Shown piece by piece: positions 8,681 to 17,466 of a DNA stretch of 64,000 bases. Position numbers and translations under genes: made by a program. The stretch is from contig CAXTIU010000005.1 of assembly GCA_964244495.1 (NCBI GenBank), positions 124,001-188,000 of the forward strand. Reading direction: 5' to 3'. This DNA is from RH-AL1 sp964244495. GTDB lineage: Bacteria > Pseudomonadota > Alphaproteobacteria > Rhizobiales > Beijerinckiaceae. How positions within the stretch are numbered: position 1 is the stretch's first letter; each line of letters opens with the position of its first letter. Under the pieces are notes generated by a model. That model searched no databases. It saw nothing but the letters and a program-made list of their open reading frames with translations, and was not told where the DNA came from.

Positions 8681-10510
8681 TCAGCCGCCACCCTTGTTCG
8701 GCGTCGGTTCGGCCGACGAAGGCGGTTGGACCTTGTCCTTGGCGTCGGCGGCTTCCGGCGCCGGGACGGGCGGCAGGCCGTGCTCGACCTTGTCGAGGAT
8801 CTTCGCCTTGTCTTCCGGCTCGGGGCCGAGGTCACGCGCGTGGTTCCACTGGAAGTGCGCCTCCAGCTTGCGGCCTGTCCGCCAATAGGCATCGCCCAGG
8901 TGATCGTTGATCGTTGGGTCGCCAGGCTTGAGGTCGATCGCCCGCTCGAGTTCCTTCACCGCCTCGTCGTACTTGCCGAGGCGGAAGTAGGCCCAGCCCA
9001 GACTATCGACGATGTAGCCATCGCTCGGGCGCAGCTCCACCGCCTTGTGGAGCATCTGGAACGCCTCGTCGAGGTTCTCGCCCCGATCGACCCAGCTGTA
9101 GCCGAGATAGTTCAGCACCAAGGGCTGGTCCGGATAGATCGTCAGCGCCTTGCGGAAGTCGGCGACGGCCTTGTCCCACTGGTGGTCGCGCTCGTAGGAG
9201 ATGCCGCGGAAGTAGTACGACGGCCACTCGACCTTCTCCGGCTTCTTCGAGGCGGCCAGCGCCTTCGTGTAGGTCGTGATCGCGTCGGCGTATTTCTTGT
9301 CGCCGCGCTGCGAATTGCCCAGCGCCAGCAGGGCGTCCTCGTCGTCGGGGTGCGCGCCGACGATCTGCTGCAGGTACTTCTGGCTCTCGTCCTTCTTGCC
9401 GAGGGTGTCGAGGAGTTGCGCGATCTGGATGTCGGCCGTGTTGCGCAGGACGCTGTCCTCCGGCACGGACTCGTAGACCGAGACCGCCGCCTCGTCCTGC
9501 TTCAGCCGGTCGTAGATGTCGGCAAGCGTGATCGTCGCGAGGCCGTCCTTGGGCCAAAGATAGAGGGAAAGGCGCAGGTACACCATCGCCGCGACTTCGT
9601 CGCCCTGCCGGCTGCCGGCCGAGCCGAGCCCGTACAGCACCTCCGCCGCACCCTGCTCGGCGGTCCTGACGAGCGGCTCGACAGGCTTGTTGGCCTTGAG
9701 ATCGGCGATATCGGCGTCGATCATCGGTTGGTCGGGCAGGACGGTATTGAAATCCTGGAATACCTTCAGCGCGCCGGCGGCGTCGCCATGGCGCGACAGG
9801 GTGCTGCCGTAGGCCTCCGTGAGGCGAAGGGTGTTCTTGTCGTTCGCGTAGGCCGCCGCCAGACGCTTGCCGGCTTGCCCCGCGTCACCCATCAAGTCGG
9901 CGATGAGGCCGGCGTGGAAGTCGCGAAACACCGCGAAATTATCCTCGCGGAGGCGGTCGCAGGCGTCGAGCGCCTTCTTCTCGTCACCGCTCCCCGCGTA
10001 GCTCCAAGCGGTGAGCAGAGTCGCCGTTACGTCGCGCTGCTGGCTCGGCCCGCTCTTGGCGAACTGGGCGCGGGCGGCCGCGTACTGCTTGTTCTTGAGC
10101 GCCCTGACGCCGAGCGCGAGGTGGCCGAGCCCGTTGTTGCCGTCGCGCGCGACCAGCCGGTCGGCGAGGGTGAAGGCGTCCAGCATGTTGCCGTTCGACA
10201 GCGCGGCGACGAAGGCGCGCTCCAGCAGCTGCTGGTTCTTGGGATCGAAGCGCAGGGCCTCGCGGAAGAAGGTCGCGGCGGCGGTCGTGTCATGATCGGC
10301 ACCGGCGACCAGGGCGGCGAGGTAGTTGCCGGCCGGGCTGTCGCTGACCTCGAAGGGGGTCGAAAGATTGAGGCTCTCGCGCGCGGCCAAGGCTGGCGAG
10401 ACGCAGAGCACCACGGTCAGCGCGGTGGAAAGCGCCATCCACCTGGTACGTGGCGCGGTGCGCATCGCGAGGATCTTGATCGGAAGCGATTTCACCAGCA
10501 TGGGCGGCAC
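8681..10510 (-). CDS. Exported tetratricopeptide-repeat protein
   Basis: This 609-residue protein has an N-terminal hydrophobic segment ending VLCVSPALA, a likely signal peptidase I site, so the bulk is probably periplasmic or outer-membrane associated. The rest is a long array of TPR helices, clearest near the C-terminus (YLGYSWVDRGENLDEAF, DSLGWAYFRLGKYDEAV, DHLGDAYWRTGRKLEAH), ending in an acidic, proline-rich tail. TPR arrays bind other proteins, and no enzymatic motif is visible. A GTG at 10510 with AGGAA upstream and ATGs at 10501 and 10465 are all possible starts; the signal peptide is intact with each. It precedes ispE. Its partner is unknown. Confidence 0.8.
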   Translation of the reverse strand: MPPMLVKSLPIKILAMRTAPRTRWMALSTALTVVLCVSPALAARESLNLSTPFEVSDSPAGNYLAALVAGADHDTTAAATFFREALRFDPKNQQLLERAFVAALSNGNMLDAFTLADRLVARDGNNGLGHLALGVRALKNKQYAAARAQFAKSGPSQQRDVTATLLTAWSYAGSGDEKKALDACDRLREDNFAVFRDFHAGLIADLMGDAGQAGKRLAAAYANDKNTLRLTEAYGSTLSRHGDAAGALKVFQDFNTVLPDQPMIDADIADLKANKPVEPLVRTAEQGAAEVLYGLGSAGSRQGDEVAAMVYLRLSLYLWPKDGLATITLADIYDRLKQDEAAVSVYESVPEDSVLRNTADIQIAQLLDTLGKKDESQKYLQQIVGAHPDDEDALLALGNSQRGDKKYADAITTYTKALAASKKPEKVEWPSYYFRGISYERDHQWDKAVADFRKALTIYPDQPLVLNYLGYSWVDRGENLDEAFQMLHKAVELRPSDGYIVDSLGWAYFRLGKYDEAVKELERAIDLKPGDPTINDHLGDAYWRTGRKLEAHFQWNHARDLGPEPEDKAKILDKVEHGLPPVPAPEAADAKDKVQPPSSAEPTPNKGGG

Positions 10511-10648
10511 GTGGTTCCTGAGCGGGGGTGTCGGGCGATCCCGGACGGCGTCCGTTGTTGCCCGGCACCATGGCCGTTTTGCGGTTCGCCGGCAAGGCGC
10601 CGGCCAGCGGGCCGAACGCCCGCAACCCCCGGTTCCGCCAGCGACGCG

Positions 10649-12112
10649 CTACAGCACCTTGCCCGGATTGAGAATGCCTCTGGGGTCGAGGGCGTGCTTG
10701 ATCGCGCGCATCGTCGTGAGCGCCACCGGGTCCTTCACGCCCGGCAGCAGGTCGCGTTTCAACTGTCCGATGCCGTGCTCCGCCGAGATGGAGCCGCCGT
10801 AGCGGGCGACGAGGCCGTGAACGATGATGTTGACCTCGGGCCAGCGCGCCAGGAAGGCGGCCTTGTCGCCCTTGATGTCGGCGCTGTCGGGTTGCTGGAC
10901 GTTGCAATGAATGTTGCCGTCGCCGAGATGCCCGAAGGCGCAGAGCCGGGCGCCGGGCAGCGCCGCCTGCACCGCCGGCTCGACGGCGGCGAGGAAGGCC
11001 GGAACGCTGGAGACCGGCACCGACACGTCGTGCTTGATGGAGCCGCCGAAGCGGCCTTGCGCGTCCGATATGGTCTCGCGCAGGTGCCAAAGGTTCGCGG
11101 CCTGATCGAGGGAGGTGGCGACCGTCGCGTCCACGATCAGGCCGGCCTCGCTCGCCTCCTCGAGCAGCCCGCGCAGCCGTTCGTCGAGCCCCCGGTCGGA
11201 CTGCGAGGCGAGTTCGAGCAGCACGTACCAGGGATGGCTGTCGCCGAGCGGTTCGCGCAGGCCGAAGGCTCGCGTCACGAACTCGATCGCGATGCGTGGC
11301 ATCAGCTCGAACGCGCGGACCTCGCCCGAAAGCTTCGCGCGCACCAAGCCGAGCAGGGCGAGCGCCGCCTGCGGGCTCTCGAGGCCGACGAATGCTGTCT
11401 CGACCGAGCGTGGCTTGTCGACCAACTTGAGCACGGCGGCCGTGATGACGCCGAGCGTCCCCTCAGAGCCGACGAAAAGGTGCTTGAGATCGTAGCCGGT
11501 GTTGTCCTTCTTCAGCTTGCCGAGGCTCGACAACACCTGTCCGTCGGCCATCACGACCTCGATGCCGTTGACGAGGTCGCGCGCCGTGCCGAAGGCGATG
11601 ACGTTGACCCCGCCGGCGTTGGTGGCGAGGTTGCCGCCGATCGTGCAGGAGCCGCCCGACGCGATCCACAGTGGGAACAGCCGGTCGACGCCGTCGGCGA
11701 TCGTGCGCGCCGCGTCGAGCGTCATGCCGGCCTCCACCGTCATCGTGTTGGCGACGGGATCGAGGTCGCGCAACGCGTTCATCCGGGTGAGCGACAGGAT
11801 GATGGCCCGACCGCCGGCGTCCGGGGTCTGACCGCCGACGAGACCGGTGTTGCCGCCCTGCGGGACGAGCGCGGTGCCGGTGTCGTGGCAGAGCGCGAGG
11901 ATGGCGGCGACCTCTTCGCGGGTCTTGGGGCGGACCACGCAACGGGTACGGCCCTTGAACTTGTCGCGCGGCTCGCTGAGGTAGGCGACCACGTCGGCGG
12001 GTGCCTCAAGGACGTGGGCGTCGCCGACGATGGCGCGGAGGCGGGCGACGAGCGTGTCGTCGCCTGCCTCGATGTGGGTCGCCCCCGCGCGGGTTGCCGC
12101 CTCAGCAAGCAT
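10649..12112 (-). CDS. FAD-linked 2-hydroxyacid dehydrogenase (GlcD/D-2-hydroxyglutarate dehydrogenase type)
   Basis: This 487-residue flavoprotein has a PCMH-type FAD-binding half and an FAD-oxidase C-terminal half. The PCMH half shows VRPKTREEVAAIL, PQGGNTGLVGGQTP for the FAD pyrophosphate, and SGGSCTIGGNLATNAGG. The C-terminal half shows GDGNIHCN, with its metal-binding His, and SAEHGIGQLKRDLL. Relatives oxidise D-lactate, glycolate or D-2-hydroxyglutarate and pass electrons to quinone, a cytochrome or ETF. The sequence does not decide the substrate; the single-gene layout without glcE/glcF favours the D-lactate or D-2-hydroxyglutarate type. It has no signal peptide. It lies 138 bases upstream of the TPR gene on the same strand. 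Confidence 0.85.
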   Translation of the reverse strand: MLAEAATRAGATHIEAGDDTLVARLRAIVGDAHVLEAPADVVAYLSEPRDKFKGRTRCVVRPKTREEVAAILALCHDTGTALVPQGGNTGLVGGQTPDAGGRAIILSLTRMNALRDLDPVANTMTVEAGMTLDAARTIADGVDRLFPLWIASGGSCTIGGNLATNAGGVNVIAFGTARDLVNGIEVVMADGQVLSSLGKLKKDNTGYDLKHLFVGSEGTLGVITAAVLKLVDKPRSVETAFVGLESPQAALALLGLVRAKLSGEVRAFELMPRIAIEFVTRAFGLREPLGDSHPWYVLLELASQSDRGLDERLRGLLEEASEAGLIVDATVATSLDQAANLWHLRETISDAQGRFGGSIKHDVSVPVSSVPAFLAAVEPAVQAALPGARLCAFGHLGDGNIHCNVQQPDSADIKGDKAAFLARWPEVNIIVHGLVARYGGSISAEHGIGQLKRDLLPGVKDPVALTTMRAIKHALDPRGILNPGKVL

Positions 12113-12202
12113 GTCTTCGACTCCGTGGCTTCTCGTCCCAGGCGCGGGAGGACGCGGCCGGAGACGGCCCGTGCGCCGGCCGCGCCCTTCCCAGGATATA
12201 GT

Positions 12203-13528
12203 CTATCCCAGGAGGCGCCGCTTCTTCCGGGCCGCTTCGCGGCGGAAGGACGCGACGATTTCTAGGTGCGCGGAATGGCGGAATTGGTCGATCGGCACGA
12301 CCCTGTCCGCCTTGAAGCCGGCCGCCGTCAGGATCGCCGCGTCGCGGGCGAACGTCTTCACGTCGCAGGACACGGAAACGACGTGCGACAGTCGCGAAGC
12401 GGCGATCGCGCGCACCTGCGCCTCTGCGCCGACGCGGGGCGGATCGAGCACCGCCGCGTCGAAGGCGTTCAACTCGTCGCCTGCCAGGGGACGGCTGAAC
12501 AGGTCCCGTCGCTCCACCGTCACCGGGTGGCGCGCGCGTGCCGCGCGGGCGGCCCGGTCCAGCGCGGCGAGGGCGGCTCCGTCGGTGTCGAAGGCTGCGA
12601 CGTCGGCCCGCTCGCTCAGGCGCAACGCGAAGGTGCCGATGCCGGCGAAGAGGTCGGCGACGCGCTCGGCACCGTTCTTCGTGCCGGCCAGCGCCGCGAC
12701 GACCAGCGACGCGAGCGCGGCCTCGCCGGCCGCCGTCGCCTGGAGGAACGCGCCGGGTGGCGGCTCGACGAGCGCCCCTCCGATCCGCAGCATCGGCCGC
12801 AGCCGCTCCAGCACGATGACCCCATGGTTCGAGAGCCGCGCGAGGCCGTGGGCGAACGCCAGGGCGGTCAGTCGCTCCCCGTCGTTCTTCGAGAGCGGAC
12901 CATGGCCGCGCAGGTCGAGGTCGAGGCCGCTCTCCGTCGCCGTCGCGACGATGTCGAGGGGCTTGGCCAGCGACAGCGCCGCCGCCGCGCCGCGCGCCGC
13001 CGCCAGCGCGCCGCCGAGGCCCGGATCGAGGATGGGGCAAGCCTCGATCGGGATGATCGTGTGGGCGCGGGCCTGCATGAAGCCGACGCGGGCACGGCCG
13101 TCGGCATCGGCGCGGGCGTGGAACGTCGCGCGGCGGCGTCCGGCGCCGTGCGCGTCGACGAGCGGATCGATCGCCGCCTCGACCCCCGCCCGTGCCAGCG
13201 CCTCGACGAGCAGCTGCCGCTTCCAGGCGGCGTAGGGTGGCGCGGCCAAGGCCTGGATGGCGCAGCCGCCGCATCGGGCGAAGTAGGGGCAGAAGGGCGC
13301 GACGCGGTCCGGGCTCGGCTCGACGATCCCGATCAGCGTGCCTATCGCCGTCGCCGGCTCCGCCTGATCGTCCACCGTCACCAGTTCGCCGGGCAGGGCG
13401 TATGGCACGTGGAGCCATCCTGCCCGCCCCGCTCGCGCGACGCCCTCGCCCCGCTCGCCGAGGCGCTCGATGCGCAGGCGCGTCAAGCCACCGAAGCCTT
13501 CCAGCCCGTCGCGGATCGTCGTCGTCAT
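12203..13528 (-). CDS. RlmD/TrmA-family RNA (uracil-C5) methyltransferase
   Basis: This SAM-dependent enzyme methylates C5 of uridine in 23S rRNA or tRNA. The 441 residues contain an N-terminal TRAM-like OB domain (RIERLGERGEGVAR) and the iron-sulfur cysteine pattern CPYFARCGGC near residue 80. The SAM motif is ADLFAGIGTFALRL, followed by AAVLDPPRVGA and VSVSCDVKTFARD, whose cysteine is the nucleophile. The usual CNP is CDV here, a mild variation. The C-terminus ends in the lysine/arginine-rich ARKKRRLLG. Its first codon overlaps the stop of the deacetylase gene (ATGA), so the two are coupled. The target base is not deducible. Confidence 0.85.
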   Translation of the reverse strand: MTTTIRDGLEGFGGLTRLRIERLGERGEGVARAGRAGWLHVPYALPGELVTVDDQAEPATAIGTLIGIVEPSPDRVAPFCPYFARCGGCAIQALAAPPYAAWKRQLLVEALARAGVEAAIDPLVDAHGAGRRRATFHARADADGRARVGFMQARAHTIIPIEACPILDPGLGGALAAARGAAAALSLAKPLDIVATATESGLDLDLRGHGPLSKNDGERLTALAFAHGLARLSNHGVIVLERLRPMLRIGGALVEPPPGAFLQATAAGEAALASLVVAALAGTKNGAERVADLFAGIGTFALRLSERADVAAFDTDGAALAALDRAARAARARHPVTVERRDLFSRPLAGDELNAFDAAVLDPPRVGAEAQVRAIAASRLSHVVSVSCDVKTFARDAAILTAAGFKADRVVPIDQFRHSAHLEIVASFRREAARKKRRLLG

Positions 13529-14463
13529 GCCCCCATCAACGTGCCGACGTGGGCCGCGACCGACTTCGAGAGGCCCTCGAGGTCGTAGCCCCCCTCGAGC
13601 AGCGAGACGAGGCGGCCGGCGCAGCGGCGCCGGGCGAGGTCCATCAGGGCCTCCGTGACCCAGGCGTAATCGTCCTCGATCAGCCTCACGCTTCCGAGCG
13701 GATCGCGCCAGTGCGCGTCGAAGCCGGCGGACAGGATCAGCACGTCCGGCGCGAAATCCTCGAGCCGCGGCAGCAGGCGCTCGGTGATCGCGGCACGGAA
13801 ACGGGCACCGTCGTCGCCGGCGCCGAGGGGCGCGTTGACGATCTGGTCGTGCTCGCCGCGCTCGTCGACCGCGCCGGTGCCCGGGAACAGCGGCATCTGG
13901 TGGGTCGAGGCGTACATCACGCTCGGGTCCGACCAGAAGATCGCCTGCGTGCCGTTACCGTGGTGGACGTCGAAGTCGACGATGGCGACGCGTTCGGCCC
14001 CGTGCATCCTTTGGGCGTGGCGTGCCGCGATGGCCGCGGTGTTGAACAGGCAGAAGCCCATGGGGGTCGCGATCTCGGCGTGATGCCCGGGCGGGCGCAC
14101 CGCCACGAAGGCGTTGGCGTGGCTGCGGACCATCACCGCGTCGACCGCCCGCGTGGCGCCGCCGACCGCGTGCATCAGCGTCGACCACGTGCCGGGACTG
14201 AGCACGGTGTCGCCGTGGTCGAGCGCGACGATGCCCCGCTTGGGAACGGCCTCCTCGACCGCGGCGACGTAGGCGGCCGGGTGGACACGGATGATCGCCT
14301 TGTTCTCACCCCACGGGCACTCCTCCAGCGAAAGGGTGTCGAACCGGCCGTGGGCCAGCTCGGCGTCGATGGCGCGGATGCGGCCGGGCCGTTCGGGATG
14401 GCTCGGTCCTGTGTCGTGGTCGAGGCTGGATTTGTGGCGCAGGAGGAGGGTCGTCACGGTCAT
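13525..14463 (-). CDS. Histone deacetylase-family (AcuC-like) amidohydrolase
   Basis: This 312-residue zinc hydrolase of the HDAC/acetoin-utilisation/acetylpolyamine amidohydrolase superfamily removes acetyl groups from protein lysines or polyamines. VRPPGHHAE has the catalytic His pair, IVDFDVHHGNGTQ supplies Asp and His zinc ligands, and LSAGFDAHWRDPLG supplies the second Asp. The C-terminal LLEGGYDLEGL is the glycine-rich substrate loop. It is cytosolic. It is coupled by a 4-base overlap to the RNA methyltransferase downstream. A long inverted repeat begins one base upstream of its ATG. Confidence 0.9.
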   Translation of the reverse strand: MTVTTLLLRHKSSLDHDTGPSHPERPGRIRAIDAELAHGRFDTLSLEECPWGENKAIIRVHPAAYVAAVEEAVPKRGIVALDHGDTVLSPGTWSTLMHAVGGATRAVDAVMVRSHANAFVAVRPPGHHAEIATPMGFCLFNTAAIAARHAQRMHGAERVAIVDFDVHHGNGTQAIFWSDPSVMYASTHQMPLFPGTGAVDERGEHDQIVNAPLGAGDDGARFRAAITERLLPRLEDFAPDVLILSAGFDAHWRDPLGSVRLIEDDYAWVTEALMDLARRRCAGRLVSLLEGGYDLEGLSKSVAAHVGTLMGA

Positions 14464-14523
14464 CCCTGGAGGGTGACACGGCGCGGGTCACCTCGGTCGT
14501 AAAGGAACGAGGGCCCTCCAGGG
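14464..14523. repeat. Nested inverted repeats upstream of the deacetylase gene
   Basis: CCCTGGAGGG (14464-14473) is matched by its perfect complement CCCTCCAGGG (14514-14523). Inside it, GGTGAC (14472-14477) pairs with GTCACC (14487-14492). The outer arm abuts the ATG of the deacetylase gene and the other arm lies 18 bases from the end of the small gene at 14542. It could fold as a leader hairpin over the ribosome site or act as an operator. There is only a TTT after the plus-strand arm, so terminator function is weak. Confidence 0.45.
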
Positions 14524-14541
14524 TTTCATGGGACCGTTCGA

Positions 14542-14760
14542 TCAGGCGGCCTTGTCGGCCGTCGCGGCGGGAAGCATCGCGGCGTTCGATCGAGCCTCGG
14601 GGTCGGCATCGCCCTCGTGCGGATCGCTCTTGTGGACGCTGGCGACCTGCAAGGCGGCGGCGACCGCCGAGATCCCGATCTCGCGATACAGGCGCGCGAG
14701 CAGGTTGTGAGGCTCGTTCGGCGCGGCCCTGGCGGGAAGGGTGGACAGGAGCGGTTCCAT
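14542..14760 (-). CDS. Small hypothetical protein, 72 residues
   Basis: I do not recognise this family. It has an ATG start at 14760, G/C-rich third positions like its neighbours, and a helical-looking core (NLLARLYREIGISAVAAALQ) that resembles a conserved patch rather than random translation. The N- and C-terminal thirds are low-complexity. It has no signal peptide and no membrane span. It lies upstream of the deacetylase gene on the same strand, separated by the nested inverted repeat. The call rests on coding character only. Confidence 0.5.
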   Translation of the reverse strand: MEPLLSTLPARAAPNEPHNLLARLYREIGISAVAAALQVASVHKSDPHEGDADPEARSNAAMLPAATADKAA

Positions 14761-14992
14761 GGGCGATCTCGTTCGCTCGTGACGACGGAAGGATGCGTCA
14801 TCTTCTGAGGAGCGAGCATCGGACGCGGCGGTTAATGGCTGGCTAAGGTCGGCGCCGACGACCGTCGCGGATCGGGACAGGCGGCGTCCGCCTGCCGTCT
14901 CAGGTCGCCGTCCGTGCCCTTCTCTCGACGGAGCCCTCGATGCTAGTCTTGGACGCGGACATTCTTACGTGGACATCGAGCGGGAGGCTGGC

Positions 14993-16615
14993 GTGGAAGG
15001 ACTGATGCAGGATTGGCCGCTCCGGCTGCACCGCCTGCTCGATCACGCCGCGATCCAGCACGGCGGCCGCGAGGTCGTGAGCCGGGCGATCGAAGGGCCG
15101 ATCCACCGCACCACCTACGCGCAACTGCGGGAGCGCTCGCTGCGCGTCGCCAAGCGCCTCGTCGCCGACGGCGTCCGGCACGGCGACCGCGTCGGCACGC
15201 TCGCCTTGAACACGTGGCGGCACCTCGAGGCCTGGTACGGGATCGCCGGCGCCGGCGCGGTCATCCATACCGTCAACCCGCGCCTGTTCGTCGAGCAGAT
15301 CGGCTTCATCATCGATCACGCCGCCGACCGGGTGATGATGGTCGATCTCCCCTTCGTTCCCCTGCTGGAAAGCCTGGCCGACAAGCTGCCGGCCCTCGAG
15401 CGCACGATCGTCCTGACGGACGCGGCGCACATGCCGGCCACGAGCCTGCGCGGCGCGATCGCCTTCGAGGATTGGATCGCGGACGTCGACGCCGACTTCG
15501 CCTGGCACGCCGTCGACGAGGGCGCCGCAGTCGGCCTCTGCTACACGTCGGGGACGACGGGGCCGCCCAAGGGGGTGCTGTACTCGCACCGCTCCAACGT
15601 CCTCCACACCTGGATGACCTGCGCCGGTGGCTCGCTGTGCCCGCTGGCGAGCGACAGCCTGCTGATGATCGTGCCGATGTTCCACGCCAACGCGTGGGGG
15701 CTGACCTTCGCCGGGCCGATGGTGGGCGCCAAGCTCGTCATGCCCGGCGCCAAGCTCGACGGCGACACCTTGTTCGACCTGATGGCGGCGGAAGGGGTGA
15801 CGATCACTGTCGGCGTCCCGACCGTGCTGATGGCGCTGCTCGCCACCATGCGGGGGAGGGGTCGCAAGCCGCCGGCGCTGCGGCGGGTCGTGGTGGGAGG
15901 GTCCGCCTGCCCGCGCGCGGTGATCGCCGCGTTCGAAGGCGAGTTCGGCATCGAGATCTTCCACGCCTGGGGCATGACCGAGACCAGTCCGCTCGGAACC
16001 GTGGGAACGATCAAGCCCGCTGACGGCCACCTGTCGGGCGATGCGCTCTACGACCTCAAGAGCCGGCAAGGCAGCGCGCCGTTCGGCGTCGAGATGGCCA
16101 TCACCGACGACGAGGGGCGGCACCTGCCCTGGGATGGACAAACCTTCGGCCGCCTCAAGGTCAAGGGCGCCGCCGTGGCGCGCGCCTACTACCGACAGGG
16201 CGAGCCGATCCTGGATGCCGAGGGATTCTTCGACACCCAGGACGTGGCGACCATCGCGCCGAACGGGTCGATGCACATCACCGATCGCGCGAAGGACGTG
16301 ATCAAGTCCGGCGGGGAATGGATTTCCTCGATCGAGATCGAGAACGCCGCGCTCGGCCATCCCGACGTGGCGGAGGCGGCCGTGATCGGCGTCGCGCATC
16401 GAAAATGGATCGAGCGGCCGCTGCTCGTCGTCGTGCCGGCAATTGACGGACACCCCGACAAGGACGCCATCCTGACCTACCTGTCGGCCCGGATGGCGCG
16501 GTGGTGGGTGCCGGACGACGTGCAGGTGGTGACCGCCATCCCGCACACCGCCGCCGGCAAGATCGACAAGGTGGCGTTGCGCGCGCTCTTCTCCGACTAT
16601 CGTCTACCGGCCTGA
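14993..16615 (+). CDS. Acyl-CoA synthetase (AMP-forming; medium/long-chain or methylthiopropionyl type)
   Basis: This 540-residue ANL-superfamily ligase activates a carboxylate with ATP and CoA. The P-loop A3 motif is YTSGTTGPPKGVLYSHRSN, A5 is WGMTETSP, and A8/A10 are DRAKDVIKSGGEWIS and TAAGKIDK with the catalytic lysine. The overall pattern (GLMQDWPL start, TVNPRLF, WGMTET) is that of the AlkK/DmdB group. GTG at 14993 is preferred because GGGAGG lies five bases upstream; GTG at 14969 is in frame but lacks such a site. It is monocistronic or leads into the DUF1499 gene 58 bases later. The substrate is uncertain. Confidence 0.88.
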   Translation: MEGLMQDWPLRLHRLLDHAAIQHGGREVVSRAIEGPIHRTTYAQLRERSLRVAKRLVADGVRHGDRVGTLALNTWRHLEAWYGIAGAGAVIHTVNPRLFVEQIGFIIDHAADRVMMVDLPFVPLLESLADKLPALERTIVLTDAAHMPATSLRGAIAFEDWIADVDADFAWHAVDEGAAVGLCYTSGTTGPPKGVLYSHRSNVLHTWMTCAGGSLCPLASDSLLMIVPMFHANAWGLTFAGPMVGAKLVMPGAKLDGDTLFDLMAAEGVTITVGVPTVLMALLATMRGRGRKPPALRRVVVGGSACPRAVIAAFEGEFGIEIFHAWGMTETSPLGTVGTIKPADGHLSGDALYDLKSRQGSAPFGVEMAITDDEGRHLPWDGQTFGRLKVKGAAVARAYYRQGEPILDAEGFFDTQDVATIAPNGSMHITDRAKDVIKSGGEWISSIEIENAALGHPDVAEAAVIGVAHRKWIERPLLVVVPAIDGHPDKDAILTYLSARMARWWVPDDVQVVTAIPHTAAGKIDKVALRALFSDYRLPA

Positions 16616-16673
16616 TGCCGGGAACGCGCTCAAGGGGCTTCCCGCCAAGACCATACCGCCGGACATCCTCCCC

Positions 16674-17450
16674 ATGCGCCGCCTGATCCTCCAAGACCCC
16701 TTCGCGCGCTCCGCCATCTGGAGCCGCAACCTCGCCTTCTTCGCCTTCCTCGTGGCGGTGCTCGGCATCGTCCTGGCGCGACGGGGCCTCGATCCCTCGG
16801 CCGCGCTCGCTGTCGAAGGGGGGGCGATGGCCATCGCCGGGCTCGCGATCCTGTTCGCCCTGGTTGCGATGGCCGTGATCTGGCGCAACGGCTATCGCGG
16901 GATCGGCCTGGCGCTGGGCGGTCTCGTGCTGTCCGCGCTGTTGATGGTCTACCCGGCCTATCTCGCGGTCCAGGCGCGGTCCGTGCCGGCCCTGATCGAC
17001 GTGTCCACCGACCCCGCCGACCCGCCGTCCTTCATGGTGAGCGACAAGGCCCTCGCGGCGCGCCACGACGTGACGCCGGGGCCGCCCAGCCAGGCCGACC
17101 GCGCCTCGCAGGGCCGCCTCTACCCCGACCTGCAGTCCTTGTCGCTCGATGCCGAGGCGCTCGACGTCGACAAGACGCTCCACAAGGTCATCAAGCGGCA
17201 CAAGTGGACGATCGTCGACGAGGTCCAGCCGATCCGCTTCGCGACCGGGCACATCGATCTCGTCCTGAAAAGCGCCGTCATGGGCTTTCCGGTCGACCTC
17301 ACCTTCCGGATCCGCGGCCTCGGCAACCACACTCAGGTCGATATCCGCTCCGTCGCGCGCGCCGGCTGGCAGGAGCGTCCGGGAGCCGACGCCGCGCTCG
17401 TCCAGACCCTCGTCGACGAGATCGGCCAGACGGACGACGGCGACAGCTGA
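16674..17450 (+). CDS. DUF1499-family membrane protein
   Basis: This 258-residue protein has three hydrophobic helices in the first 105 residues (about 17-36, 44-67, 74-95), followed by a soluble domain from about residue 130. The soluble part (YPDLQSLSLDAEALDVDKTL, then VIKRHKWTIVD and SAVMGFPVDLTFRIRG) matches the DUF1499 pattern. That family has no established biochemical role and is found fused to membrane anchors in alphaproteobacteria. The C-terminus is acidic (TDDGDS). The gene is convergent with the MBL-fold hydrolase, with 16 bases between stops. Confidence 0.75.
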   Translation: MRRLILQDPFARSAIWSRNLAFFAFLVAVLGIVLARRGLDPSAALAVEGGAMAIAGLAILFALVAMAVIWRNGYRGIGLALGGLVLSALLMVYPAYLAVQARSVPALIDVSTDPADPPSFMVSDKALAARHDVTPGPPSQADRASQGRLYPDLQSLSLDAEALDVDKTLHKVIKRHKWTIVDEVQPIRFATGHIDLVLKSAVMGFPVDLTFRIRGLGNHTQVDIRSVARAGWQERPGADAALVQTLVDEIGQTDDGDS

Positions 17451-17466
17451 TGAGCGCGTGCCTCGA

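Noticed and set aside
8639..12265. 1208-codon open frame on the plus strand
   Set aside because: It is a mirror of the TPR and FAD-dehydrogenase genes, composed of repetitive Arg/Leu/Val/Glu stretches with no domain.
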